A stretch of DNA of 64,000 bases from Pollenia angustigena (GCA_930367215.1 OV884056.1:247903127-247967126); one strand, 5' to 3'; shown: positions 43,624 to 55,925, numbered from the stretch's first letter. Numbers and translations are program-made. Notes: generated by a model from the letters alone, not told the origin.

Positions 43624-45291
43624 GTATTTTAAATCCTTGTTAGCGTGTGTTTTGTATATCTGCATATTTATCATAGTTTTGGCCTGCTTTAAAGTATTTC
43701 CATATAAAACAAGTTAGAGTGCTATATTCGGCTGTGCCGAATCTTTGATACCCTCCACCGACACTTCGAATGTTTTAGGAGTAATATCTGTATGATGTCT
43801 ATTTATTATTATAATCATTGTAAAAACAGACATCTGCATTAAAATTTGTTGCGGTTTAGACCTACATATATAAAATTATTGATCGACAATCAGAATCAAT
43901 TTTAAAAAGTTTGAGTAGAATATCAGTTTAAGCTGAACTTAAATGATTTTCAAGAGAACTAATTATATTTATAAAAGCCATAGTAAGCTATGGACCAATC
44001 ATCCCAAATTCTGCAGAACGATTTCTGGTATTAAAAAACATAAATTTCAATACAGCGATGCAATTAGTTTAAGCGTTTGCAGTAAATTTCAAAAGGCTGC
44101 TAAAATGGAATCTAAGGAAAATTATGGACCGTATATCACAAAATTGCATAACATTTTTTCTCGCCATATGAAGCTAAACTGGAAGAAAGTTTACCGCGTA
44201 TTTAATTATTTTACCAGAGTGGGCTTTATATGAGGCCTATGGTAAGTTATGCACCGATCTTCACCAAATTTCACAGTTCATTTCTAGTTCTATAAAACTG
44301 TGATGTATCAAATTTTGTTATGATAGCGTTATTTTTTACGTTTTTAGGCGTACTAAGCTGTTTTCCGGGAGTAAGGTTTATATGGGGCCTATGGTAAATT
44401 ATGGACCGATCTTGACGAAATTTCACAGTCTTATTTTTAGTTCTAAAAAATTTTTATGTACGAAATTTTGTTATGATACCATTATTTTTTTACGGATTTA
44501 GGCGTACTAAACTGTTTTCCGGAAGTAGGTTTTATAAGGGGCCTATGGTAAATTATGGATCGATCTTCACAAAACTTAATAGTTTCATTTCTAGTCCTAT
44601 TTAGCTGTGACGTGCCAAAATTTGTTATGATAGCATTGTTAGTTAGGGTTTTAGGCTTACTATACTGTTTTCCGGGAGTAGGGCTTATATGGGGCCTAGG
44701 GTAAATCATGAACGGATCTTCAAGAAATTTTACAGCGTGATTTCCAGTTAAATAAAACGAACTGTTGCGAAATGTTATATCATTCTGTGCATTTTTCCAC
44801 CATTTATGTTAGTTTTTGTAACAAAATTATCAATTTTTTTTAGGTGGGGGTTCCACATTTTGATTCATAGCTTATAGTATATTGAACCGATTTTGCTGGA
44901 TTTCAATCCCAAGCTGCTTAGGATAACAACAAGCAATTTGACACCAAGTTTGTTTATTTCTTTTGAGTTTTTCGAAAGTGAGCGTGTTTTCAACAGACGG
45001 ACAGACGGACAGACAGACGGACATGGCTAAATCGACTTAAAATTACTCAAGAACCCAGAATATATATACTTTATAGGGTCTGAGATGAATAATAAAAAAG
45101 TTTCACACGGAATGACAAACTTAATATACCCTCTTCACAACTAATTGTAATGGTGGGTATAAAATGAAAAATATAAATATCCAATTTTATAAAATTTTTA
45201 TTATATATCAATTTTTTTATTCTTCTTTTAAATACTTTACTTTAGCTGCACTTTTATGCAGGGTACCACAATTGTGAACCTGCACAATAAT
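43624..45291 (+). repeat. Direct duplication, copy 1 (split by family B)
   Basis: 43624-43690 (TAAATCCTTGTTAGCGTGTG ... CATATTTATCATAGTTTTGG) and 45166-45291 (AAATATAAATATCCAATTTT ... TGCAGGGTACCACAATTGTG) are together the counterpart of 46504-46857. The family B copy at 43709-45164 sits between them. The copy keeps the empty site for the MITE found at 46527-46674. Confidence 0.8.
43709..45164 (+). repeat. Family B repeat, longest copy
   Basis: Begins ACAAGTTAGAGTGCTATATT, has the hairpin ATTCGGC-TGT-GCCGAAT and TACCCTCCACC, and ends near AATGGTGGGTATAAA. Repeat units start at GAT 44256, 44408, 44562 and 44715 (spacing 152, 154, 153). An extra 5' block (about 43810-44230) also occurs at 25320-25540. 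A minus-strand frame at 44482-44709 spans part of the array. Confidence 0.8.
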
Positions 45292-45753
45292 TTATGACTG
45301 TTAATTATGAATACTACAAAACTAAAACCATAGAACTCTCTTTACAGATGTTAAAATTCACATGAATTTCGGGCACAATTTTTTGTTTTTATTTATTTCC
45401 TTTTAACATGTCATTCATGGTACCGTTATTAGCATACAAGGTTAAAAGACTTACAAAAATCACAGAAATCCATTTTATTTTGAGATTCAGTTTTAAGATG
45501 GGGTGGCAAATTTTACTTTTTAATAAACTTTTTCTTTGTAATTTTTTGACCTTAAATATAAATTCGAACACTGTGCAACGGGCTAAAAGTCTAAAGTTCG
45601 ATTCACCCATGCGTTCCAAACAAAAGTTTGGTACGGAGAATTTTTTTCATTGAGTTTGCCGTCCTACTTTTGTGAGGGAGAAATTATTTTGATCGGAAAG
45701 TTTTGTCTGGAATTGGTTTATGAGTCGATTACGGAACACAACAACACAACTGG
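45292..45753. other. Gene-free DNA
   Basis: Two overlapping ORFs of 76 and 81 codons on opposite strands (45389-45653) show no domain. No gene supported. Confidence 0.4.
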
Positions 45754-45992
45754 GGCCTAATTCTGGCAGTCGTGATCGAGTACTTTCTCGATTCGAAAGC
45801 AATTTTACTTTTAATTCTTGCAGTCGAAACTGAACGAATCGAAATTATTTTTTCAGTACTGTGAAACTCAAATTAACGCTTTACAACACTAAAAAAATAA
45901 TTCCGATTTGTTCAGTATTGACTGAAATAATTAGGTATTAAATTGCTTTCGAATCGATAAAGTAATCGATCACGTCTGCCAGAATCAGGCCT
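45754..45992. repeat. Short inverted-repeat element, GGCCTGATTCTGGCAG ends (239 bp)
   Basis: Arms 45754-45805 and 45941-45992 are inverted copies over about 52 bp (GGCCTAATTCTGGCAG..., core TCGATTCGAAAGCAATTT). No clear target duplication and no coding frame. Confidence 0.8.
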
Positions 45993-46497
45993 CTGATTTC
46001 AGTTCTGGCAACTCAACTTTAGTTCAGTCGCCATTAGTTATTGACCGATTACTTTTAATTCTTGTTCAGATCAAAATGAGCTGAGATGCCACTATTTTCA
46101 TTTTGTACATAAAAGTTGAATTCCGCTGCCACATCACATAGTGTTTTTGCATTTAATTCGGTGGTTATAAGTGACCTTAAATCTGCATTGATTTTTTATA
46201 CTCATTTGAAATAATGGTTAAAGACTAACTAATATGTTAATGTTGTTAAGAGCAAGAAAAATATGTTAACAATAAGTAAAACAAAAGATTTGATACAGTA
46301 GTTTTGACTAAACTGACTTTTGTTTAAGTGTACTTTTGACTTAACTGCACAAAATGAATAATTTTATCTTTAAAAATCTTTAATCTATAAAATCCCATAC
46401 AAATTTCTTTTTTAAACGCCTAAAATTTTTGCCATTTTAATATTATTTTCATTCAAGTTAACTGGACTTTGACTTAACTCTCCAAAATACATATTTT
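45993..46497. other. Gene-free DNA
   Basis: No gene or structured repeat recognised. Confidence 0.4.
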
Positions 46498-46503
46498 CTG
46501 TAG

Positions 46504-46857
46504 TTATTCTTTTAAATCCTTGTTAAGTCCCAATTCACACGTTGCAAGTCTTATTGCTCAGCTTGCTACTTTAAAACGAGAGTGAAGAGAGGAAAATAAA
46601 CGTTTCTCTCTCACTCTTTCTCGCCTATAAGGTAGCAAGCTGATCAATAAGACTTGCAACGTGTGAATTGGCACTAACGTGTGTTTTGTATACCTGCATA
46701 TTTATCATAGTTTTGGGCTATAGCTGCACACATGAAAAATATAAATATCAAATTTTATAAAATTTTTATTAAATATCAATTTTTTTATTCTTCTTTTAAA
46801 TACTTTACTATAGCTGGACTTTTATGCAGGGTACCACAATTGTGTACCTGCACAATA
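46504..46857 (+). repeat. Direct duplication, copy 2 (carries a MITE)
   Basis: Counterpart of 43624-43690 plus 45166-45291, about 2.9 kb downstream in the same orientation. Here the family B insertion is absent and a 148-bp MITE is present, so the two insertions happened after the duplication. Confidence 0.8.
46527..46674. mobile_element. PIF/Harbinger-like MITE (148 bp) with empty-site evidence
   Basis: TAA at 46524-46526 and 46675-46677. Ends GTCCCAATTCACACGTTGCA and, inverted, GTGCCAATTCACACGTTGCA; the arms pair over most of their length. The duplicate at 43624-43690 shows the site without it (CCTTGTTAGCGTGTG). Confidence 0.88.
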
Positions 46858-47973
46858 AGGCAGATATATACATTTAAGATAACAGCACTTTTGATTTATC
46901 TGCACAAAAAATCGTGCAAAGGAGATTGTGCAGCGAAGTCAAAATTACTGTTATTATTAAATTAAAGGAAAGGAAGAAAGTAAATTAAATTAAAGTCAAA
47001 TTATAAGAGAATAAACAAATAGGAAAGTAATATTAAGGGTATTCAGGTATGATTACATGTAACTATATGCGCATTTCACTGGTTGCTTAAGTCAGATCAT
47101 CAAGAAATCTTTACCCATATTTAATATCTAAAGCTTTTCTAAAGTTTTTTGGCTAAAAGTTTCCTAATGATTTGGAAACCATAGCCCTTTTGTTAGTGGA
47201 TCGATTTGTTAGTTTAAATCCCAAACTTCTTAAGAGAAGGAATGGAAACTATTTGACATAAAAAAGGTGCCTTTCTTTGAGCCTTTCGCGAGTAATTTAA
47301 ATTATTGAAACTAGTTAAAGGCTCCAAGCACAAATGAGTTCTTAAATGAATATTTCTTAGCGCAGCACAAGGAATGTCAAACCTTATATGACCTTCTACA
47401 CCTCATGTATTGGTGAATTGTAAAGGCTCAGTAAGTCTTATCATTCTGTTTCTGTTCTGTTCCGTGCCGTTCTGTTACGAAATTGAAATACATAGTTAGT
47501 TAGTTCTTCTGTAGTAACTTATCAGCCATTTATGACAAATTAATTAGTTTTGCACCGTCCATTGTTTTATTTCAATAACTTTAATGCACATAAATTTGAA
47601 GAAATTCAATTTTATGAATTCTTAAAATCAAAAAACAATTAATTTCAATATATATATGTATTTTTTATTATAATTTTTTTGCTGTCACTTACAATTACTT
47701 AACAAGTTTTTGATTTTAACAAATTGAACCGCAACAGAACAGAAAAACTAATCAATTTCCTGTTAAAACAGTAATTTTGCGTTCGATAATACCGTTAAAA
47801 GAGTATTTAGTGTAAACACCCATAAACTAAGTTTTTAGCAGTTAAATTCCATTTAATATAATTTTTTTTCTTTTATTACAAAATATATAAAAAATTTAAT
47901 AAAGAAAATATTTATGAAAAAACTAACAAAATTTTGGAAATAAAAATGTATGACTGTCTTAAAATTGCCTTTG
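46858..47973. other. Gene-free DNA with a decayed family B 3' part
   Basis: 47100-47420 contains TTTAAATCCCAAACTTCTTA and CAAGGAATGTCAAACCTTAT, degraded versions of the family B 3' blocks. No gene recognised. Confidence 0.45.
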
Positions 47974-47976
47974 TAA

Positions 47977-48245
47977 AGGCGCAACCATAATGTGCTTAAG
48001 TTGGCTTGAGCAAATGTGCGAATACATGTTAATCATATGAGGCAAGCCATATTGAACTTAAAGAAAATTTCTGTTAAGTTTTATGAAATTGTCATTTGCT
48101 TAAGCAAAGTGCGAATTTGATCGCACATTCCGTACGGAATCAAATGTTTTTTGATTTTGTTTTTGCTTTTTAAATACATTTGAGAGACTTTTTGTTAATT
48201 TTTGACAGTAGGTTAAGCAAGGCTATGCATATTATGGTTGGGCCT
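47977..48245. mobile_element. PIF/Harbinger-like MITE (AGGCGCAACCATAAT), 269 bp
   Basis: TAA at 47974-47976 and 48246-48248. Ends AGGCGCAACCATAATGTGC and, inverted, AGGCCCAACCATAATATGC. GCTTAAG motifs repeat near both ends. No coding frame. Confidence 0.8.
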
Positions 48246-48248
48246 TAA

Positions 48249-50410
48249 GTGTTTTACAAGAAGTTTCTGTGTAAAAGGGAAAAATTTCCTAATAAATTGG
48301 TAATAGACACATACACAACGCTGAATGTTATATATTCCAAGGTTGGTAAAGTCGGTACAATTGTTTCTTTTTTTTACTATTGAAATTCTAGAAGATAACT
48401 ATTTTCCGTTACACGAGAAACTACTTATGGCGTAATATAAATATAGTATATACTGCATTCACTCGCTAACGGCACTTCTGAGCGCTGAATAAAATGTAAT
48501 AACACATGAAGAATTTTAAAATTCTCACGATAACACACGCTTACTTAAAAAATTGTTGTTGAAATAATAATTACGCGCTTTCTTATAAGAAATAAAATTT
48601 TATTTGGTTTTATTGCGAAAACCATATAACATGTTAAAATTGACATGTTGCATGGTGTTAGCAAATATAGAAACATTGTTTAAAAGATCGTATGCTTTTT
48701 TTCTTCTAAACATAATAATATGTTTGAGACAATAACAAGCTATTTATATTATCTGAACATATATTGTTACTTATGACGTGTTTGACACAATCATAACCAC
48801 AAACATTAATGATAGTTTGCGATTGTGGTTGCATCAACCATGTTTTTTCTTTGCGTGTAGTGTTTAATTTAATTAAAGGCCACCTTGCACTATAATACAA
48901 GTCTTTAATAGTTCGACAAAAGCGATTTAATTATGGTTTAAAATTTTATTTTCATCAAAATACTTAAGACTTATATAAGAGTGTGAAACCGCCTTAAAGA
49001 ATGTACATTTTTGAAACAGAAAACATACTCAATTTTAATAATGAATTAAAAGAAGTTGAATATTAAATTTTTACAATCTAAATTGTAAACATCGAATTTG
49101 CGAGTGCGTACGAAAACGTGCAATCAAGCTTACTCTCTTAAGCAATTTACGTGTAAATGACACGAAAAATTAACGCCACGTGCACATCTCTTGTTAAAAG
49201 ACCAGGGTGGCACAGATTGAGCTACATATCTTGTTTAAACTCCCCTGCGGTAAATTTGTGTCAATTGGTACAAAATACTGGTCCTGGAATTTGTGAAAGT
49301 AGAACAAGTACAAAAAGAAAGAACTCATGACCAGTTAAAGGAGAACCAATCATTTAACTGGTTTATGAAGAACAAAAAGTTAGAAAAAGTAATGAATTAC
49401 AGTACAGTCTTCACACGGGTGGTGCGACACATTTTTTGGTACTTTCTAAAATTTGGTTCTTGAATTTAATTCTAGGACTTGTTTTATTGAAATAATACTA
49501 CATTTTAGTAACTGACACTAAACACGTTCATTGAGAATAGATCTGTGACAGTTTAAATGGTGTCAATTGACCCCCTCCAATGACAGCCCGATGTTAAAGT
49601 GAAAGGTGTTATATAAATAAAATGTTAGAAATAGAACCGGTCTCTACCACTAAAGACCTATCACGGGACTACTTTGGTGTCAGTTCGCTTTCCTCTAGGG
49701 TCCTTATAACTTTTTAAATTATTATTTACATATGTATATTGTTTTTAGCATTTTGGGAAGAAGCTTGGAGAGATTGTCATGAGCAGGATTTGAGCTACGG
49801 AGAATTTCAGTTTAGTTTACCTACTGTTTGGTGAGGTGTATTGTCCAAAAGTATAATTGACCATTCTTTTCCAATCTTTCCAACGGAAGATGTGCTGCGC
49901 CTCTTAGGTGAGTAGTTAAGTACTTTGAGAAAATTTAACTTCTTAATGTAACATAATCGAAAGTATTTAAAGGTGCCTTTAAATGCAGTCAGGAGGTATC
50001 GGCAGATTTACTTTTTCCGTTGTATAGTCGTACTGCCATGGTGTTCCCTTGAACAGAAAAATGGTAGCAGGCTAGAGCAGCATGACACTTTCTGTTTTGT
50101 CCATATTCTCGCTTTGCACATTGAAAATCTATGGAAAGTGATCATGGTGCATGCATATCAGAGAACTGCAAAATCACAATTTTTCTTGATTTATTCATAC
50201 GCTCAAATTTACATTTACTCTTTGCCTGCAAAACAAAGTTCAACGTTGGTAATTTTTACATCGTTTCGTACACATTTGATTTTTGCACAGATTCGTTTTT
50301 TATTGAAAGTGCTTTGTTTTCATTTTTGTTGCGCACGCAATATAACACACTTGTGTAAATTCAAAAGGCACACACACATTCTTATACTTTTGCATTCAAG
50401 TAGTCATTGT
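48249..50410. other. Gene-free DNA
   Basis: A 153-codon frame at 49973-50434 is rich in hydrophobic and His/Cys codons but shows no domain, and no splice or promoter context was found. No gene supported. Confidence 0.4.
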
Positions 50411-50490
50411 CCACTCGATGAGACGCTTTGTTAACATTAACAACAATAAACCACTCGATGAGACGCTTTGTTAAAATTAACAACAAAAAC
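50411..50490 (+). repeat. Two-copy 40-bp tandem duplication
   Basis: CCACTCGATGAGACGCTTTG starts at 50411 and 50451; the 40-base units differ at about three positions. Confidence 0.9.
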
Positions 50491-50576
50491 AAGACTACAT
50501 TGTACATACAGAACTACTGCACTTTTTAAGATGATAAAAAAAAGTATTCTGTTTCTATGGAAATTTTTTGTTCCTA

Positions 50577-51584
50577 CACAGAAAAAATTATTTTTCCAAT
50601 TCAAACAAAAAGTTTGTAGAATCAAACAATTTTTGGTCTGAAATCGGTCCTATAAACAAATTCGCATATTCAAACAATATAAACAAATTCGCATATTCAA
50701 ACAATTTATTTGCATTTTTTTCAAACAAATAATTTAACTGAATCAACCAAAAAGTTTACTGAAATTCATATAAATTTCAAACAAATAATTTTTCTGAATC
50801 AAACAAAAAAGTTTTTGCACAAGCAATGACGCGCACACAAGCAAGCACTGTATGAGAAGATGAATTAGAACAGAGCGGCCGCTGGCTTTGAGACACTTTT
50901 TTTTTGTTGGAATAATTTTTGAACGAAGTCTTATTTATACACACAATGTTTTTCTTCATCACTCACTGTTGCTGCATCCTCTCCTTTGCTAATGAAGAAG
51001 AAATGTAACCAAAAACGGCGGCAGACCGACTCGATATGTTTTTCGTCATGATTCTACTTTTGTATTTGATGTATTTTGGTAAACAGTTTGAAAAAATTGA
51101 ATACGGGATTTTGTTTTTTTTTTTACCAACTTTGAAACCAACCAAAAATTTATTTTGTTTCTTATAAAGTTGTTGTTGTTTCTGTTGTTTAAAAAGAGTG
51201 AAACGTTTTTTTACCTGTTATTGTTTTTGTTGTTTTTTACTATCATTTTTCTTATTGCTGCACTTTTTTAAAGCGTCCAAAAATAGACTGTATGTGTTTT
51301 TGTTGTAGTTCCTATATTTCACATAAAGAAGTGTTGCTTACGATCAAATAAAAAAAGGCAAAAAGACGACAACATTAAAAAGCGTTAAATATTTCATACA
51401 AAATTATGAAAACTTGAAACCAATAACGCGTATATTATATTTTTGAATAGTTGCCCACATTTTTGTTGGTTAAATAAATATCAAACAATTATATTAATTG
51501 AATCAGTAAAAAAATTTGTAGAAATTAAAAAAATTTTCAAACAAGCGTTTGTTTTAAAATAATTCGGCAATAATTTTTTCTGTG
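50577..51584. mobile_element. TA-flanked CACAGAAAAAATTATT element (1008 bp)
   Basis: TA at 50575-50576 and 51585-51586. Inverted ends CACAGAAAAAATTATT. Near the left end AATCAAACAA/TTCAAACAAA motifs recur about ten times, including a 27-bp tandem duplication (AAACAAATTCGCATATTCAA) at 50654-50707. The right end has the same motif (TTTCAAACAAGCG). No transposase recognised. Confidence 0.8.
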
Positions 51585-51604
51585 TACATCACTATGTGCG
51601 TTGA

Positions 51605-51876
51605 GTCTGAGTTCATACGGCTCATGTCTTATTGACATGAACATGAATTCTTTCTTTGAACATGAATTGGTGTTCAAATGAATCATGTCATTTTGACGAC
51701 ATGTTTTTTATTTTGTTTTAATTGATATTGAAAACAAAAACAAAATTAAACAACGAATAAGAAAGCAAAACGTAAAGACAGTACATGCATATGTGTACTC
51801 GTTTCTTTTCCCCTCGTCCCTCTCGCCAATAAAGTAGCAATCTTGTAAATAAGACATGAGCCGTATGAACTCAGAC
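51605..51876. mobile_element. PIF/Harbinger-like MITE (GTCTGAGTTCATACGG), 272 bp
   Basis: Inverted ends GTCTGAGTTCATACGGCTCA and continuing TGTCTTATT. Flanks TGA (51602-51604) and TAA (51877-51879) look like a mutated TAA duplication. Related in design to the MITE at 46527. Confidence 0.75.
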
Positions 51877-51879
51877 TAA

Positions 51880-52709
51880 GTTTCATTTAAATTTTTTTTT
51901 CTTCTACTACATAGTAACTGCTGAATGTCTTCATGAGTATTAATTGCTTGATTTCTGGCTTTTTTGTTTGTATTTTTTTTTCTTTACCAAAACAATCACT
52001 GTCGCACCGATCACACAAGCATCTTTATTAAAAAACGAAGCTAACGATGGTATAAATAACAAAGCACGATGTGCATTATTTAATGACTGCAAACCAGCGG
52101 CTGCGCAAGTTTGACTGTATGAGCACAAGCAAGTGTATTTGTTGCTGTTCATTTAATGCGATTTTTTTGCAATTGCACAAAGCCGTTCTCTGATGCATAT
52201 GAAGGATGCGACAAAATTCCATATTACAGGGCTCTTGAACTTGTCGAATTTCTTGAGATTGTCATCTGGCCCTACGGGAGTCGGTAGCTGCTGTTAGTAT
52301 TCCCTTTAGCTTAGGGAATTAAAAAAAAAAAAAAAAAAAAGATTGTCATGGGAAGCCTTTCTTTTTCCCTTAAAGTAATACTTTTAGGAATCATGTAGTT
52401 GCTGCGGTTTAAACCTTAAATCGCAGAAAGGAAATATTCCACACACAAGGCTGAATTTTCACCCTTGTGTTAAAGTTCGGGCCATGGGTGCTGTTGCTGT
52501 TCAACAGAAGCTGCTGAAATACCTATAGCAGTGGAGGTTAGATAGCTTTGGCTCCTAAACAATGTGCGAGAGTATAATTTTTGTCGGACTGCTTATACAC
52601 TCAAATTGCAATCTGTGTGAACGTTATCTAAGCACACACACAGGGAGCATTTGGTAAGTGCATATATTAACTCACCGAGTGGTTGAGATCCCCCATGAGA
52701 TAAGGCCAC
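51880..52709. other. Gene-free DNA, somewhat GC-richer towards the end
   Basis: A run of A at 52321-52340. From about 52150 the base composition is less AT-rich than the neighbours. ATGAGATAAGGCC at about 52695 is a short match to the family at 43159. No gene recognised. Confidence 0.4.
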
Positions 52710-53100
52710 ATGGCAGTGCTCTTGTTAATCCAAATCACAACTGTTGTTTCAATCTTTGTCAACAAACTCGTGGTGCATATCGGACAAGTTTGGAAAAATT
52801 TTTTAGGGCACAGCAATTATTGCTGGTGCCTTAATGACTTGGTAGTGGCCATACTCGGCAAACGCATTTCGGGCGCAAGCGATTTTAAATGGTCTCCACG
52901 TTTACCGGACTTAGTAGCTTCTGACAGTTTTTGCTTGGGCATGTCTGAAAGGGAGAATGCACCTATGTTAACAATCTAAAAACCATCCCTTAACAAAAAA
53001 CTAACATTTGAAGAACATTGTGGCCATAAAACCCGACATTTTTCGAATTGTTTTTAAAAATATGTTAAAAAAGCAGACCTGGATAATATTTACATGGGTA
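52710..53100 (+). pseudogene. Decayed mariner-like (DDE) transposase fragment
   Basis: SDFKWSPRLPDLVASDSFCL at about 52880-52940 corresponds to the conserved block around the later catalytic Asp of mariner-like transposases (family form: FPWPPRSPDL...DFFLWG). It is preceded by a GKRISG block. After a stop and frame change, IKPDIFRIVFKNMLKK (about 53025-53070) fits the family's C-terminal helix. The D of SPDL is kept, but substitutions elsewhere and stops show it is long dead. No terminal repeats were identified. Confidence 0.6.
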
Positions 53101-53995
53101 CCAGCCATAGAGCCTACTTTATGGTATACCTTATCCATTGGGTGGCAAATAATGGCTTTACCAACCGCCACCGAGTCAGTAACAACCAACGCATCCAGAA
53201 AGCAATTTGAATACATAATCAACCAAGATTATACTTTTACTCCTTTTTTGGGAGCTGGAGCAAACTTCCTTCGCTGCTGTTGGAAAAGTTTTATGTAGCA
53301 GCTTCTGTTGAGTAGCAACATCACCTAGGAATAATCCTCCCTCATGCCGATCTCTTCTACATCAGCTCTTTAGTGGGATTTTCAGAATATCCCTTCGCGC
53401 TTTGGATAGTTAAACACAACCCCCACGTGATCCCTGAAAGTGTCTTTTCAATGGAGAAGCAAAACTTCCTCAAACACAATCTTCCAGAAATACAGTAAGC
53501 ATTTCCTGCAATAAGCATACAAACGGAGGCCTTAACCTTAGTTCCAGATAGGATTTTTGGTCAGCCGCAATCGTAAGAGAGCGTTAAGATCTTCTGAGAT
53601 CTGTCAATTTTGGATTTTTGCCGAGTCCCAGGTATTGGCTGCACCTGATTGTGACCCGGAGGACATCACACCAAAAGGTTAAATATCCTTAAGATTTAAA
53701 AATATAATTTTTTTGTCAAAACTTTTGTTTTCTCTAAGCCGAATACTCTGGTGATTAAAAAATTTTCTGAAATAGGTGAAATTAAAATTTCAATTATACC
53801 GAAAAATTAAATCTTAAATATTTTTTGCTTAACCTGTTACAGAGTTGTTTTAAAAAACAGTAGATGACGACACTAGCTGTGGTTTTCATTATTTAAAAAT
53901 TTATTAATGTAATACAAAATTGTTTTTTTAATGTAAGTTAGTTACATTCAATTTATTGTATTATTAAATGTTGATGTTTTTATTTTATATTAATA
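53101..53995. other. Unassigned, GC-richer then AT-rich DNA
   Basis: 53101-53690 is GC-richer than its surroundings. Open frames here (for example up to 53298) have no recognised domain; I cannot say whether it is transposon or old host sequence. 53700-53995 is plain AT-rich DNA. Confidence 0.35.
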
Positions 53996-54001
53996 GACGA
54001 A

Positions 54002-54042
54002 TCCCCTGAAGAAGTGAACATAAAATTCACGAAACGTCGGGA
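54002..54042 (+). ncRNA. Second hammerhead-ribozyme-like motif
   Basis: In order: TCCC (54002-54005), core CTGAAGA (54006-54012), one extra A, stem II GTGAA/TTCAC with loop CATAAAA, core GAAA (54031-54034), CGTC, then GGGA (54039-54042), which pairs with TCCC. ACGT around the GAAA/GTC junction is self-complementary, so stem III could form between two molecules or tandem copies. GTC would be the cleavage triplet. It has the same single-base insertion before stem II as the motif at 11793, with unrelated stems. Confidence 0.5.
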
Positions 54043-54107
54043 AAAATGAAATAAAAAAGTTTTGCATTTTATTTTCACAAATAGAGTTAGGCCTTACCAG
54101 CTAAGTA

Positions 54108-54346
54108 CACAGAAATAAATTTTCGCGCCAGTAAAAGAATTAATCAAAAATAAATTCTGTTTTAATTAAATATTTAATCAGATGAATTAAACTTTTTATA
54201 AAGTGTATTAAATGTTTAATTGACAATTTTTTAATTAAACGTTTAATTCACTTGATTAAATGTTTTATAAACCTAATAAAATATTTAATTAAAAGTGATT
54301 TTATTTTTGATTAATTCTTTTACTGGCGCAAAAATTTTTTTCTGTG
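54108..54346. mobile_element. TA-flanked CACAGAAATAAA element (239 bp)
   Basis: TA at 54106-54107 and 54347-54348. Arms of about 48 bp (CACAGAAATAAATTTTCGCG, then CCAGTAAAAGAATTAATCAA) are inverted at the right end. The middle is built of TTTAATTAAA/GTTTAATT motifs. No coding frame. Confidence 0.85.
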
Positions 54347-54348
54347 TA

Positions 54349-55287
54349 TATATAAGCAAATATACAAATATAAATAAAAGTAAGTGGCCAAAAATAAAGG
54401 AAACAACCGAATATATCAATTTTTAAAGTAAATTAGTAAAATTATAAAAACTCAATTGACCAGCCCTGATTTAACCTAAAAAATTTAATAGAAAAATAGT
54501 AACAAAACAAACTTCACAATAGGCAGATATGTTTGCTCGGAATCTCTTTCTCTTTGTTAGTCTACACTCACACATACAAGCACTAACTAATAACACTAGC
54601 CAACAAGGTTTTGGACTTGAGCAACCAAATATCTTTCTAGGGTAATTTGGTGGGCTGAATTCGAATCTGTAATTTTCTCTATCACGTCAGGGTTTCGAGT
54701 TACAAAAAAAATTTTTTATTCGTTTTTTAAACATAAAAAATTACTAGTTTATTTAAAAACCAATGCATTTTTCAAAGTGAATACGTTCCCGTATAAGAGT
54801 CCAGCAATAGTCTCCCGTCACGCTTTTGTCTCAAAATCCTTGATAAATTCTTTAAATTTTTATTAAATCTTGATAATCACGCTACCCTTGTTCGCGCTCA
54901 TTGCACCTAGTTTTTTTTTTTGGAAAAAAATCTAAATGCGAATGAAGAATATGCAAAACATTGTCGGTGTCCACGGTTTGTTCAAATTTCTGATTGCAAA
55001 ACCAAAGTAATGTAAATATGCATATTTAAATGATTCTGTATTGCATATCCTTTTTTCACACACAGCGCAAAAATAACTTGAATCAGTAACACACGATCTC
55101 CCTGACATGCTTAAACGCTACTTTTATGAAGATTTAGAATGAATGTGGGCTTCTGTCAAATAAATAATTGTGAAATTTTAGTGTCAGTATTGACTGTTTT
55201 ACAGTATTGCCAGCATGCGATAAAAAAAGAACAGGACGTGATAACCAAATTTTTATGCCAGATTCGAATTCAGCGCACCCAGTGAGC
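54349..55287. other. Gene-free AT-rich DNA
   Basis: No gene, RNA or structured repeat recognised. Confidence 0.45.
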
Positions 55288-55925
55288 ATGTTCTGTAACT
55301 CTCGCGTCGAGAAACTTTTCGATTGGAATGTGGGAAATGAAACAATAATGCCATATATTGAAACAAACAGCTGTTTTCTCACTAAACTGTGTCTGCAACT
55401 TTTTTTTGGCGAGTACTAGCTGTCACGTAAGGAAATTGCTCGCCAATTTATAGAAAAAGTGTGTCTGTAACATTTTGGTGAGAGAGTTCCCGCTTTGAAC
55501 TGTCAAGTAAACTCACGAATAAAAATGGGGCGAGAAAAAATGTTAACCCTAAAAACAAATAAAAATGCAAAATGCAAATTATAATAATAATTTTATTTTG
55601 TTCTTGGCACAGTTTTTCATTGTTTTATTATTTTGCTTTTAAAATTTTTATAAAATATACCTTTACATTATTTGGTATAGCCGGCGGTTGTATTTTCGCC
55701 GCCTTCATTGAACAATTTTAAATTTTGGTCGCCGTCAACGATACTTGTTACAGGCGTTCTCGACGTCTGTAATGTTACATCGGCTTCGAGAGCAATGTTT
55801 TTACATTTATAACGTAACAACGTAGCCTCTTTTGAGGGTTTTCGACAGGAGTTACATACACAGATGAAATATTTTGTTTCACATCTTTTCGATGCGAGAG
55901 GTTTTCACTAAAGCTACAGAACATG
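55288..55925. mobile_element. Family O element, second copy
   Basis: Ends ATGTTCTGTAACTCTCGCG and, inverted, ATGTTCTGTAGCTTTAGTGA. Shares most of 42311-43005 (ATATTGAAACAAACAGCTGT, GGTATAGCCGGCGGTTGTAT) with a deletion before the hydrophobic stretch. Confidence 0.75.

Noticed and set aside
49973..50434. 153-codon open frame
   Set aside because: No recognisable domain, odd composition and no gene context; likely a chance frame.
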